Assembly (NCBI GenBank): GCA_037179515.1
Contig: JAXCGZ010015126.1
Coordinates: 62,001-126,000 of the forward strand
Direction of reading: 5' to 3'
Length of the DNA: 64,000 nucleotides
DNA from: Halocaridina rubra
Taxonomy: Eukaryota > Arthropoda > Malacostraca > Decapoda > Atyidae
Shown here in pieces: positions 12,118 through 23,989 of the stretch. Numbering within the stretch: position 1 is the first letter of the stretch; each line of letters opens with the position of its first letter. The position numbers and the translations under genes are program-made. The notes below the pieces were generated by a model. The model made no database searches and was not told the origin of the DNA. It was given only the letters and a program-made list of their open reading frames with translations.

Positions 12118-12200
12118 CCAGCCTTACTCCCCCTTATAGCTCCAATATGTCTATGTCCACCCCCATTCAAATAGGGACTAATTGTGACAAAAAACGGTGC
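12104..12200 (+). repeat. Repeat family A, tail half
   Basis: Begins at ggaattaggaagggcatcc and ends at gggactaattgtgacaaaaaa. It forms the junction with the truncated 5' end of the CR1 element. Confidence 0.6.
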
Positions 12201-12727
12201 TCATGCGAGATGCTATAAAAGTACCATAGAACTACACTTGCCATTTGAATATTGCTAAGAAAAGTCTGCCAGTTGCATTCTATAACATCAAACATCATGT
12301 AATACTCGATGTCTGGATAAAATGAAGCATGCACTGCATAAGAGCTAAGGCCGAGTTACAAGCATGTGAAGCTGAAGGAGGGAAGCTCTTCGTTACCTTG
12401 TCTCTTATCCATACCCTGAAAAAGACATTTTAAACAATGAAGATCAATTTGAGAAGATAAATGCATGTTGAAAGAGTAAACTAAAACTTCAGAGCTTCAA
12501 TTGATATCTTTAGTGTAGAAATGACAGAAATAATTTGCAAACTGGAAAATGTGCCAAGGTTCATTTCCAAGCTGTACATTTCTCAAAGCAATTTACTTCA
12601 TCAAATTTAATGGTATGATTATTCACAGTATGATTTTTTAAGAACAATCTTGGAAAATATGGAATAACAGTGGCATTGAAGTGGCTAAAAAACGCAATAT
12701 GGGACCACACTGCCTTAATCGAATATG
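12201..12727. other. Unique-looking AT-rich stretch
   Basis: No open frame, splice-phase pattern or repeat that I can recognise. Confidence 0.5.
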
Positions 12728-12800
12728 CCGTGGGGCATTTCGAAGGGGATCCAGCCTCAATCCCCTAGCTAAAACCTATATGGGTCCACCCCCATATTTA
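12728..12800 (+). repeat. Repeat family A, tail fragment
   Basis: gggatccagcctcaatcccctagc followed by gtccacccccat; head absent. Confidence 0.5.
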
Positions 12801-12829
12801 GGATTATAAGTGGGCAAAGTCATCCGCAT

Positions 12830-14090
12830 AATTGAAGAGTTTGGCTCCATGTGGTAGTGCGATGTCCATGAGTTTTTCCATGAGACAATTAAAGAGGAAG
12901 GGGCTAAGGATTCCACCTTGGGGGGGTCCCATTTTCGTGGTTTTTGTAGGTGGAGTAGTGCCCATCTACTTTGACTCTTGCACTACGGTTTTGTAGACTC
13001 TGCTTGATCCATGAGAGAAGATTACCATTGATCTGCTTTGAAACGAGAGCTGATAGTATCGCTGGCACATTGGCTAGTTCAAAGGCTTTCTCTAGGTCTA
13101 GAAAAACGATGTATCCACGGCAGATGTTGATAAATGATTGCATGGAGGCTATGCATTCTGAGGTGCCTAAGCCAGGCTGGTAGGCAAACATGTTTTCTGG
13201 GAAGGGTGGGCATTTCCAGCGGACTCTGTTAGTACCATCTTTTCTGCCGTCTTGCTCAGGCAGCTTAGGAGGGAGATGGAGCGAGGGTTGTCAGGGTCCT
13301 GTGGTTTTGGGATGGGCTGAATGTCTGCTCTGTTCCATGAGGCTGGTCTGATTCTTCGTGTGTATGTTGAATTGATTAGAGAGAGCAGAGCAAGCTCCCC
13401 TTGGGGCCCCATATTTTGAATCATTGTGTATGTGATTCTATCAGCACCTGGGGCTGTGTTCTTAGAGCTTTTGCTTACTCTTAGTAGCTCAATCAGAGAG
13501 AATGGGGTATTTGTTTCGCCTTCAGTGTTGATTGCCTCTTCAATTTCTTCCCATCTTGCAGTGGTGAGGTCCTGAAGAGTTGTTCTGGTGGTGATGGGGA
13601 GCTGGTTGGAGCTTGTTCTATCCGCGAATTTGACGGAGAGTTCTTCTGCTGCCCTGCTAGGATCCCTGTGGGGGATGATTTTAGGAGGTTAATGCTCTTC
13701 CACATCTGGTCCACAGAGGTGTGAGCATCTAGGGTGGAACACCACTCTAGCCATTTTTTTCCTCTTAATGTTGTGTTTCTCTTCATGGACATGTTCTTTG
13801 ACTGCCTGGAGAGTGTGGTAGGAGTTTTCAGTGCGACGTTTCCTGTGCATTTTCCGGATGACGTTGAGCCGGTGATTGAGTTCTTTAACTCTGTCACAGT
13901 AGTACCATCTGTCCCGATGAGTGGTGTGTTGTGGTTTACAGAGGGGGATGGAGGAGTTTGCTGCAGCTTGCAGGGCATTGACTAGCTCGGCCTCTGCTTG
14001 GTCAATGTCTTCGGATGGTGTGTAGGCTGAAAACCAATTGCTGAGGTGCTCCTGGAATCGGCCCCAGTCGGCCTTCTTGAAATTCTATCG
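12830..14090 (-). mobile_element. I/Jockey-like LINE fragment, endonuclease linker and reverse transcriptase
   Basis: Minus-strand translation across several frames gives a linker with IKRKKWLEWCSTLDA and VDQMWKSINLL, then reverse transcriptase pieces: NTAPGADRITYTMIQ, WNRADIQPIPKPQDP, RSISLLSC, FAYQPGLGTSECI, YIVFLDLEKAFE and finally GTPPRWNPQGGILSP just before a possible NYADD box at about 12.83 kb. Several frameshifts separate the pieces (for example near 13.43 and 13.19 kb), so it is a dead fragment. The upstream end abuts the copia element. Confidence 0.8.
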
Positions 14091-14229
14091 AGGGGGAGGA
14101 GCAGGGATTTGGAAGATTTCAGGAATTGGCAGCGTGAGAAGGAAATGAAAGAAAACAGAAGAAATAATGTTAACCTTAAGTGATGATGAAAAAGAAAAAG
14201 AAAAGAAAAAAATTTAAAAACTACACTAA

Positions 14230-17200
14230 CAATTTGGTCATCCCACTCATAAGAGACTGATTCAGCTGTTAAAGGATGCTGGTGTAAAAGACGAGATGTG
14301 CTTTGTATATGCTGAAGAAGTGTCAAATGCTGTGATATATGCATGAAGTATAAGAAAACGCCATCAAGGCCAATTGTAAGTATGAATATGGCAAAGGAGT
14401 TCAGTGAAATTGTAGCAGTAGACCTAAAGGAGTATAGGAAAGGAGATATATATTGTCTACATATGGTAGACATGGCAACAAGGTTCTCAAATTCATGTGT
14501 GCTTAAAAGTAAAGAACCTAAGGAGATAGTTGAGAATATTATGATGACTTGGCTGGGAAATGGCTTTGGAGCCCCTGCAAAATTTCTTTGTGATAATGGT
14601 GGCGAGTTTGCTAACAACACGTTCTAAGAGATGTGTGAGAATATGAGCATTCAATAATGCATACAGCTGCATATTCCCCCTTCAGTAATGGCCTGTGTGA
14701 GCGGAATCATGCCGTTATAGATGAAATGGTGGCCAAAATAGTAGCAGAGCAACCAGAATTATCTTTAAAAAGTGGCTTTAGCATGGGCAGTCAATGCTAA
14801 AAATTTCCTTCAGATGACAAGAGGTTTCAGCCCTTATCAACTTGTATTCGGAAGGAATCCGAAACTGCCATGTACCATGAGTGACGAACTTCCTGCACCG
14901 GAGGGTACAACATCTAGTGAAATGATAGCTAAACATCTCAATGCTAGTCACTCAGCAAGAAAAGCTTTTATTGCTGCAGAAACCTCCGAGAAACTACGAC
15001 GGGCACTAAGACATTAAGTGAGAAACACTGGAATAGCCCTTAAAATGGAGATCAAGTGTATTTCAAGAGAGAAGGGCAAAAAGAATGGAAAGGACCTGCT
15101 ACAGTCATTGGTTAAGATGGTAAAACAAGTAATCTTGAAATATGGTTCAAATGTTTAAGAGTCCATGAAATGCATGTTCAGAAGATACCATATAGTTTCG
15201 ACAGAAATACTGAAGAAGGAAGAAATTCACCACTTCATATATTGTGGCATCAAAGAAAAACGGAGGAGAATGTTACAAGTAAAGAGATAGAAGCAGTTAT
15301 AAATCCAGTTGAAAATATTGTAGAGGACAAAAGTTGTGATAAAACAGAGGAAGAAGAGGACCACACCACAGTTAAGGACACAATTGAAGGTATTGTAATA
15401 ATCAAAAGTATTCCAAATATTGGACAGAGAGTGAGACTCCTGCCGAAAGAGTCAGATAATTAGCAGACAGTAACTGTGCATAGCGTGCTGGAAAATCCAC
15501 AGGAAAATACAGTAGTAGGAGGAATATTGAACATGATGATGGACGAATTTCAGCTCTTGACTGGTATAGAGATGTAAAAAAATGGGCCCCTGTATAGGAT
15601 GAGGATGACATACAGGAACCTAGTGAAATAGTACTGGCTTGTGAAAATACTGAAAATCATGAACTTATCAAAACAAAAGAAGAAGAACTGAGAAGCTGGA
15701 AGAAATTTGGTGTGTATAAAGATGTTCTAAATGCGGGTCGATGGGTAGTTACAGAAAAGGAAAACAGTACTGGCAAAAAGAAAGTTAAAGCACTGCTGGT
15801 TGCTAGAGATTTTGAGGAAAAAGAAAACATTCCATCAGATTCTCCCACTGTTAGTAAGGAAGTGTTGAGATCTTTCGTTGCCATCTTGTCTTCCAAAATG
15901 TGGGCAGTAAATTCAATTGATATTAAGGCTGCATTTCTACAGAGTGAACGATTTGAGCATGAAGTATATCTTATTCCCCCTGTGGAAGCAGGTTATGACA
16001 ATAATATACTGTGGAAATTAGAAAAATGTGTATATGGCCTTAATGACGCAGCTAGGAAGTGGTATCTCACAGTAAAGACTTTCCTGCTGAAGATGGGATG
16101 TAAGCAAGTAAAAACTGACCCCGAAGCTTTCTACTGGTACCATGAAGGAGAATTGTGATTACTTGATAGTGTTTACGGGAAAAAGCCTAAAGCTCGTATC
16201 TTCCCGTCTCCTGATCGGTTCCATTTTGTACTTAGTGATACTTATCATACCTGTCCTTAAAACTATGGATTCAGATAGCATTAACTACCTCCTCGCTTAG
16301 CGAATTCCAATTATCAACTACTCTTACACAGAAAAAGTATTTCCTTACATCCTGCAAAGAAGTTTTCTTACCCAGCTTCAAACTATGACCTCTAGTTCTA
16401 GAGCCTGCCATATCAAAATATCGATTACTATCCACTCTATCATAACCATGAAGGAATTTAAAGACTGTCACCATATCCCCACTCAATCTTCTAGCTTCGA
16501 GTGATGGGAAGTCTAATTCCCTCACACTCTCATCATAACTGAGATTATGTATTTCTGGCACCAGTTTCGTGGCATGTCTTTGAACTTTTTCAAGCTTTGC
16601 TATGTGCTTTTTCAAGTGCGGATTCCAAAAGGGGACTGCATATTCGAGTTTTGGCCTCACATAGGTTACATAAATATTTCTAAACATTTCCTTGTCCATG
16701 TGCCTAAAGGCTACCCTTACATTTGATAAGAAAGCATATGCTGCCCTTACTATGCCATTTATATGTATTTCTGAAGACAAATCTGCCAGTATGTTTACTC
16801 CTAGATCTCTCTCATTTTCTGTCTCTTGAAGTTGTACTCCTGCCACCGAGTAGTCAAGCTTGAGCCTTCTTGCACGTGTACCCATTCTCATTACCTTACA
16901 TTTTTTAATGCATGTAGATGATTTCTTGTCATTTCCCAAATCAGAAATTATTTTCAGGTTAGGGAACAAAGTAATACTGTTTATAGGTATATTGGACTAG
17001 ATATTATTCAGAATATACATGGAATCTCACTAAATCAAAATGAATACTGCAAATCTCTAAACTCTATAAGTGTAAGTGCTGCTAGAAGATTAGATAAGAA
17101 TATGGAGTGTAATGAAAAAGAAAAGGAGAGTTTTGGGAGTCTTGTTGGCCAACTAGGGTGGTTGTGTACTAATTCAAGACCTGATATATCATATGTTGTT

Positions 17201-17781
17201 TTAGAACTTAGCTGTAAGGTAAATAAGTCTAAAGCAGAATATCTGATGGAGGCAAATACATGTCTAAGGAAAGCTTGTACTTTTGAGAGTTCAATATGCT
17301 TCCCAGAATTAGGTGACACTTCCAAGTACAAATTAGTTGTATACAGTGATGCTTCCTATGTTAATCTCCCAGATGGAATGCTGGGGGCTTTGTAATTTTC
17401 CTTGTGGGTGAAAATGGAATTTGTTGTCCTTTGTATTGGGAGGCAAAGAAAACAAGAGGGGTTGTAAAAAGCACACTTGCAGCAGAAACACTAGCAGCTG
17501 CTGAGGCAGTGGATATGGCCTATTATCTTGTAAGTATATTGTCTCAAATACTATATGACAAAGAAAGAAAATTGCCTGTAGAACTCTTTGTAGATAACAG
17601 TTCACTTTATGATAATGTGCACTCAGTTAAAACTGTATCAGAAAAAATATTAGGAATTGACATTGCTATTCTCAAAGAAATGGTTCAAAATGGTGAGTTG
17701 AAGATATTTTGGGTGGATTCAATAGCACAGTTGGCTGATGTATTGACAAAAAAAGGAAGAAAATTCTTTGAAAATAGCTAG
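14230..17781 (+). mobile_element. Ty1/copia-type LTR retrotransposon, decayed and split
   Basis: The order integrase, then reverse transcriptase, then RNase H is diagnostic of Ty1/copia. A GHPTHKRL...CDICMKY zinc motif starts near 14.24 kb. The integrase core follows (FSEIVAVDLKEY, LCDNGGEFAN), then the C-terminal FSPYQLVFGRNP, reverse transcriptase (WAVNSIDIKAAFLQS, KCVYGLNDAARKW), then CMHVDDFL at about 16.91 kb after an insertion, and RNase H with STLAAETLAAAEA and ADVLTKKG. Stops near 14.63, 15.02 and 16.16 kb and frameshifts inactivate it. No gag or LTR could be identified. It resembles GalEa-like copia elements known from crustaceans, by general resemblance only. Confidence 0.88.
16169..16905 (-). 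mobile_element. CR1-like LINE 3' fragment inserted in the copia element
   Basis: Minus-strand frame with CKVMRMGTRARRLKLD, RDLGVNILADLS, YVTYVRPKLEYAVPFWNPH, LEKVQRHATKLVPE and the C-terminal RYFDMAGSRTRGHS and VVDNWNSLSEEVV. It is a 5'-truncated copy covering the reverse transcriptase thumb and C-terminus. It interrupts the copia reverse transcriptase just upstream of VDDFL. It belongs to a different CR1 subfamily from the 8.2-12.1 kb element, and pieces of the same subfamily occur near 27.5 and 28.4 kb. Confidence 0.85.
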
Positions 17782-18101
17782 AGTCTTTGAAAATGGATCT
17801 TTGAAATAATTAAATAGAATGCTATGTTGTATTGATTTGTGAAAGAAAAATTAAAAGAATATTAATTTCTTAAAAAGTAATGTTTTATTTTTATATATTT
17901 GTTGTTATATATAACTTTTAAATTCTACATTTATACAGTATACAGTAGTGTTGTAATGTTTAAGTATTTTTATCTGTTTAAAAGAGATGGAGTATGTTAA
18001 TTCTGTTCAAATTCTTATATACAGTATTGTGTTTCTCGAGCGTCTTTTCTTTGTTTGTGTATGTTGAGAAGCGAGAGATTGTAGTGAAGTGGTCGGTATA
18101 C

Positions 18102-18102
18102 G

Positions 18103-18171
<69 letters not shown>
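18102..18171. repeat. (AAT)n microsatellite, LINE 3' tail
   Basis: About 23 AAT units. On the minus strand this is (ATT)n directly following aataaagattt, so it reads as the 3' tail of the neighbouring LINE. Confidence 0.9.
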
Positions 18172-18174
<3 letters not shown>

Positions 18175-18840
18175 CTTTATTTCCAAAGTACATTGGGTAT
18201 TCAAATAAGATGCATATATATTCCAGATAGACATCTGTGGTGTACGATATAGACATACTAAAACAAACAAATCATAAAGATGAGTGTACTATTAAAATTT
18301 ACAAGTAAAATCTTCCTTTAAGAGTAACTTCTTAAGATTATATTTAAAAGTATACACTGAACCAGCATTTTTTAGTTCTCTGGGAAGCTGATTATATAAA
18401 TGAGGTCCACGAATGTTTATATCTCTTGAGCCAATATCAGTTTTAGACCTTCGTACTAATAAATCTTCCCCTTGACGGGTAGTTAACCCGGTAACTGAGC
18501 TTACTGTAGAAAAATTATACAAGCAATCAGGAAGATTGTTTCTTAGTATATTAAAAACAAAGGTACATATATCAAAAACATATTTATCTCTAATCTTTAT
18601 CCATTCTAGATCTTTTACAACAGGAGAGATGTGCTCGTATTTTCTTACATTGCCAACAGCCACTCGTGCTGCAAAGTTTTGTAACTTTTGTATTCTTTGT
18701 AATTGAGTCTTATTTGTACATCCCCAAACTTTGAGACAGTAATTAATTAAACTCATAGCTAAGGACTGGACAATTATTATACGAGTTGATGTTTCAAATG
18801 AGTCTTTTACCCTATTTAGATATATTAGAGTACCCATTAC
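18172..18840 (-). mobile_element. 5'-truncated LINE, reverse transcriptase C-terminus
   Basis: A 181-residue minus-strand frame with SLINYCLKVWGCTNKTQLQRIQKLQNFAARV, shown here as separate motifs SLINYCLKVWG and LQRIQKLQNFAAR, followed by FNILRNNLPDCL and the terminal GPHLYNQLPRELKN. This is the standard C-terminus of a Jockey-superfamily reverse transcriptase. The 3' UTR is about 120 bases and leads to the (ATT)n tail. Only the 3' end is present. Confidence 0.8.
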
Positions 18841-19143
18841 TTTTTTCTATCTTTTGGCTACAATATTAAAGCTATATTTTGTATGTCTGTCATTGATTTA
18901 TAATGTCCCATTGATCTGTGAGATCAACAAAGTATAAAGGTAAAATGGGCAAATTTTGGACATTATGTAGAATATAAAATGAAAATAATTTACATCTAAG
19001 CCAAGAAAAACTGGGATGATGAGAGTAACGCTGCCAATGTTAAATCTGCTCATGGTATGTGTGCTTGTAGAATGAAACATTGTAAATATGCAATAACTTC
19101 ATTTCTTTACCTACATATAAGAGTCAACTAAAGCCGGAAATAG

Positions 19144-19177
19144 TTATTTGAAATGTTCTTTCACGTGTGCCTCGTAC
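19144..19177 (-). CDS. Cassette copy 1: terminal exon, short form
   Basis: Thirty-four bases encoding YEAHVKEHFK and TAA. It supplies the two His ligands of the second finger. The 31-residue acidic/Pro tail seen in copy 2 is absent because the sequence diverges right at the stop. Confidence 0.7.
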
Positions 19178-19982
19178 CTGGAAAGGGAATCAGAACGATG
19201 TTAGTTCTACATGCGTATAGTCCTCTTCCAAAAAATGTTCCTGAACGTGCTCTTCGAAGATGTAATGCTTGAGAAAACACATACATTTTCTGTAGTATCA
19301 CAATGCATGCAAACAACTTCAGTACCTTATCCACAGGGTATATTCTATGTACTAGTTAAGTGTCTTTATCCCATCCTTGTCTCACACTTATTAAAAAAAA
19401 AAAGTACTGTACAGTACTGCATATTTGTGTATTTTTTTACCTAAACACAACTCACAAACAATTCTACATATGAATGGACTTCTGGAACCTAACTCGTTTG
19501 TAAGTAGGGGAGTGTCTGAATATTATAATGTATCTCTAAAATTTAATATCAGTAGTACTACGTTCTCTTCATTGAAATTATGTGAACAATTCTGATAATC
19601 ATGCAAACCATACAGATTTTACTAAGCAGATTTTTATGATAAATTCTTAAAATTACAATGAATTACTGCAATACAGATTTTACTAAGCAGATTTTCATGA
19701 TAAATTCTTAAAATTACAAAGAATTACTGCCAGTACTGCAATCCTGAGTTGTATACTTTCATAATTCCTGACTTTTTTTTTTTCCTTTTACTTCCCCTGC
19801 AGGAACCGTTTGGTTTGACTTTGTCCAGCTGGGATTGTTGCTTGGATAATAATAATAATAATAGTAGCTTATAATAAGAATAACAATAATCATAATCAAG
19901 ATAACAGTGACTGGTGTACTCTAGTCCTTTCACGAGGCTTTTTTTCCCCCCTCAACAACATTTGCGACACCCTTTCACCTAC

Positions 19983-20123
19983 CTCTTGTTGTCAGTATGG
20001 TGAAAACGCATGGCGCAAACGGGACACACATGTTTAAGATGTGAATTTAGGTGTTCTTCCAGCAAGCGTACAGCACCTGGTGGGACGACATAATCACACA
20101 TTGGACACTCATGCAATCTTCTC
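19983..20123 (-). CDS. Cassette copy 1: zinc-finger exon
   Basis: 141 bases, as in copy 2. It encodes HECPMCDYVV, LLEEHLNSHLKH, CPVCAMRFHHTDNKR. All Cys and His ligands present in this exon are kept. By hand count it differs from copy 2 at about 23 of 141 bases, about 21 of them non-synonymous, clustered between the Cys pairs and the helices. The donor AG|gtaggt places an in-frame TAG immediately after the exon if it is not spliced. Confidence 0.75.
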
Positions 20124-20213
20124 CTGTAAGAAAGTTAGAGAAAAAACTCAGATTACAGTATTTAAATGATAGGTTTTATATATATGAAATAGCGTGAGAA
20201 TATATATAATATG

Positions 20214-20690
<477 letters not shown>

Positions 20691-20720
20691 TCCATATAAG
20701 TTCAAAATATGTCCTCTCAA

Positions 20721-20773
20721 AGTTTTTTTTTTTTTTTTTTTTTTTTTTTGTTTTTTTTTTTTTTTTTTTTTTT
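20721..20773. repeat. Poly(T) tract
   Basis: About 50 T interrupted by one G. Absent from the homologous intron of copy 2. Confidence 0.9.
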
Positions 20774-20795
20774 GACAAACATAACATCAAATTAC

Positions 20796-20845
20796 CTGGA
20801 ATATTGTAAACGAGGAGGAGCATCATCGGTATCACCACCTTGAAT
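20796..20845 (-). CDS. Cassette copy 1: short acidic exon
   Basis: Fifty bases, phase 0 in and phase 2 out. Relative to copy 2 it has an exact 42-base (14-codon) in-frame loss of the MGHESDDDDFHSTS segment. Six further substitutions all change amino acids (for example NPSLT to APPRL). Confidence 0.7.
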
Positions 20846-21457
20846 CTGCAAAAGTGCACCAAGTCAACTATAATTATCTTCTTCCTGTTGACATCAACAC
20901 TCAGTTCTGGCTTTAAAGTATACTACGACAAACATACGAGCAAATGGGAGACACCAGATCCGCATGACAGACAGTGGACAAGGCTGAAGCCCAACTGACT
21001 GCATTTCATTACGATACATTATGTCATGGTAAGAATTGTCATATAGTATCAAATGTCTACACAGGAGAGGCATGAATTAATTATATGAGAAATGAAATTA
21101 TGGTAGTAATACATAAAAATACACATGGCAGTAATGGAACATAAGACATATTACATTAGTGAAACATTACATAATACAGAAAGGAATTAAAATACTTGGT
21201 ACAGTAAGAATATGCAAATGCATTAATGTCTCTCTGTCTGTACATTCGAATGCTCACTGTCTGTCTGTATGTACTTTCACTCATATATCTACACTTGCCA
21301 CACTGTAATATATCAAACTGGACTGACAGACTAAATACAGCCAAAGCTCTACATATTAAAAAATTTTACTTTTAAAAGGTAAGCTACTAAAATCGAAAAG
21401 GTCTGATTGTAATTTCAGTGTAAAGATATTTGTTAAGGTGCTACAGAAAGTCCTCAC

Positions 21458-21895
21458 CTGTGGATTTGAGAACTGGCTCATAACCGCAGCCTGACGAGCG
21501 GTTGTCGTGGTTTCTGGTAACAGGGGAGGGGCTATATCAAGCAGAGATTGATGGGGAGGCTGATATGCAACGAAGCTGTGTCCATTGGGATATGTTATCA
21601 TAATCACAGGAGGGACACTGTGGCCTCTCTGCGACATCATGGAATGGGTGGGTGATGGTGTGGATGGGCATACACCACCAGTGGCAGAATCCTGAACTTG
21701 ATTTGGGGAGGCGAGTCTCTCGGGTAAGGAAACGGGTGATGTGCGAGGGGCTTGCAATGGCTCTCTAATATTCTGGGTAGACTCGGTTTGATGTTCCTCC
21801 TCAGCCTTTTTCTCCATACTGGATTGATGTTTCTTTAATGCCCTGCTTTTCTTGAGAGCGATCGAGGCTGCTTTCTGCCTTGCTGTAAGTTTCCT
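21458..21895 (-). CDS. Cassette copy 1: truncated Pro/Ser-rich exon
   Basis: Matches the C-terminal part of the main gene's 284-codon exon, ending at the same SQFSNPQ|gtgagg donor. Compared with copy 2 it lacks about 37 codons in frame (between TQNIR and APRT) and LP before the PPLLPE run. About 19 of 21 hand-counted substitutions between APRT and the donor change the amino acid. A 2-base deletion near 21835 puts upstream sequence out of frame. The open frame continues upstream into non-homologous sequence to a Met at 21982 with a hydrophobic run (SSLFLSCAFYVAFVFSL), probably by chance. Confidence 0.6.
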
Positions 21896-21899
21896 ACCA

Positions 21900-23160
21900 A
21901 TCAGAGAAAATACGAATGCAACATAAAATGCACATGATAAAAACAGCGAAGAAGATACAGAGCCCTTCACTACTCCCAACATCTATCACTAACCAGGACA
22001 ACCAAATTACACCACCCTTAGAACGAAAATCTGTTCCTACAACTGTCTCTATTACTTCTTAACTTAACCTTAAGCTATATCTCTATCTAAAAAAAACTTT
22101 AATTCAGAATAAATTTACAATATATTTTCTACATAAAAAAACTTCTTGATCTTATAACATTAGCTATTTATTAGTACTATTAATACCCACTAAATTTATA
22201 CCCAAAATTCAAAACAATTGCATTGTTTAATGGTCTTTAACGTTGTTCATGATTAAACTAGTTCTCCTTTGACCGCAAATTTGGAACAAAACAATTTGGT
22301 AATAACTGATTAAACACTGGAATTTCTTAAACTATCGAATTAACCAGTTAAATAAATAACCGTTGCCATTCATAATAGTCTTTTAACTGTACCAGTAAAG
22401 GGATTTTTTACTTTGTTTTGCACCTGTCACTTCTTTTTGACAATATATTCGTATATCTTAAATGAATAAGTTTAGCAAATATTTTTTCTATTATAAACCC
22501 ATCGAAATTAACGAAATTAATGGGCCGAGTCCGGATTAAGGACCGTGAACCCTCCGGGGAATCAGCCCAACGTCGAAATGACACTTTTAAATGCTTAAAC
22601 GATGGCAACATCATAATATATAAAGTAATCAATGTACAACTTGGATTAGTTCTTGTCCTTGCCCACGATTATCTAGAAAAATAAAATTCACCCGAATGCA
22701 AAGTTATTTTTTGACAACACAAATTAGAAATAATAATGCCACCCGAATTATATGCACAAAGGACCATGGTCCTTCTTGAAATCAACCAGTATATCACACA
22801 AAATGATGACGAAGATGTAAAAGCTGATATCGAGAATCAGAACTCAGAATACAATAGAAGCAGTAATAAGAATACCCAACAACAAAAATCTCCTCAAGAT
22901 TAGATTTCAAAATATAAGTATGGCCAGAGTAGTCAAAAGCCGTGGACTCCTTTTGTTCAATAAAGAAAATGTAAGTGGCATGCCTGGTTTTTCGTTAAAT
23001 TAAGACTTTGACCGGTATTATACTTCTAATAATGGTGGCGTAATTGTTAGTAGCAGAATTATATCTGATAAACCCACATTGGAATTCGTGCAAAATGGTA
23101 AACGGAGGGCAAAAATGTAAAAATCGAAGCAGCTTAAGAAGAATTTTTCTTTTTACTTTA
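21900..23160. other. Intergenic stretch without recognisable genes
   Basis: Begins right after the breakpoint of the duplicated cassette. AT-rich, with no usable frame or phase-matched exons. Some parts near 22.9 kb may be decayed LINE sequence, but I cannot support a boundary. Confidence 0.4.
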
Positions 23161-23164
23161 AACG

Positions 23165-23345
23165 TCATAAAGTGGCCGAGAGGTAAGGCACATGAATGGC
23201 TCCTTAGGTCATGGGTTCGAGGCTTGCAACGATCTGAGGTTAGAAAGGGCATTGAATCAGGGTAACGGTCGCACGGGCCATAATCAAAGTTCTTAGCAAG
23301 AAAACACAGTCTTAGCTCTTAACACAGGATACCGCAAATTTGAGA
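23165..23345 (+). repeat. tRNA-derived SINE, family D variant
   Basis: A tRNA-like head (gtggccgagaggtaaggcac, B box gggttcgaggc) is followed by the body ctgaggttagaaagggcat...cagggtaac and gtcttagctctta. The body matches the SINEs at 56.7, 59.7 and 60.0 kb, but the tRNA head is a different type. Confidence 0.65.
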
Positions 23346-23571
23346 AAGAAAAAAAAACTAACAGTATCGAATTAGATGAAAATTACGTCAACTGTGCATG
23401 GAATCAAATCGAATAGCCGAAAATCCTAAAGAACCAGCGATGAATTTTAACCTAAAATTGAGAAAATTCATCTTAGCTTAAATATTCATTGAAAAAGTGA
23501 AAATGGAAAGCTTTTAATACTTAATATTTGCCATCATTCTAGCACACACTGGCACACTTATCAAGTTTTGA

Positions 23572-23759
23572 GGTAATTTAACATTTTAATATCGCACACT
23601 ATTCCTAGCCAACATAGATGATTAGGTTAGGTTAAGAATGATTTGGTTAGGTTAAGAATTGTCACGTTAGTACTCCATTCATAACCTAACCATTCTTAAC
23701 CTAACCTAACCATCTATGTTGGCCAGGAATAGTGTACAATATTAAAATGTTAAATTACC
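23572..23759. mobile_element. Palindromic MITE with 8-bp target duplication
   Basis: 188 bp. The arms of about 69 bp pair almost perfectly, from ggtaatttaacattttaata at the left to its complement at the right, with a short centre. It is flanked by exact agttttga duplications (23564-23571 and 23760-23767). The arms contain TTAGG-like steps (taggttaggttaagaat). An 8-bp duplication with a GG-starting terminus would fit Merlin or hAT-like mobilisation; the family is not settled. It has no coding capacity. Confidence 0.85.
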
Positions 23760-23989
23760 AGTTTTGAAATGATATGCTTCATTTACAATATTTAAAATAA
23801 ATATTGTCCATACGGTGAGAATATTCTCGCTGATGAGTTAGCAAAATGACTTTCTATAAACGATGAAAAAAATGTTGATGCAATAATGGTTACTATTGTT
23901 ATGCTAGAGTATGTTAATGACGATAAAGTAAAAAAAAAGCTATATGAACGAGGTCTACCACACTGCAGATTTTTAAGTTATTATTAAGT

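Noticed and set aside
21356..21982. 208-residue frame with a signal-peptide-like start
   Set aside because: The hydrophobic start lies in non-homologous sequence beyond the duplication breakpoint, and the end reads through a conserved donor into an intron. Kept only as a duplicated exon.
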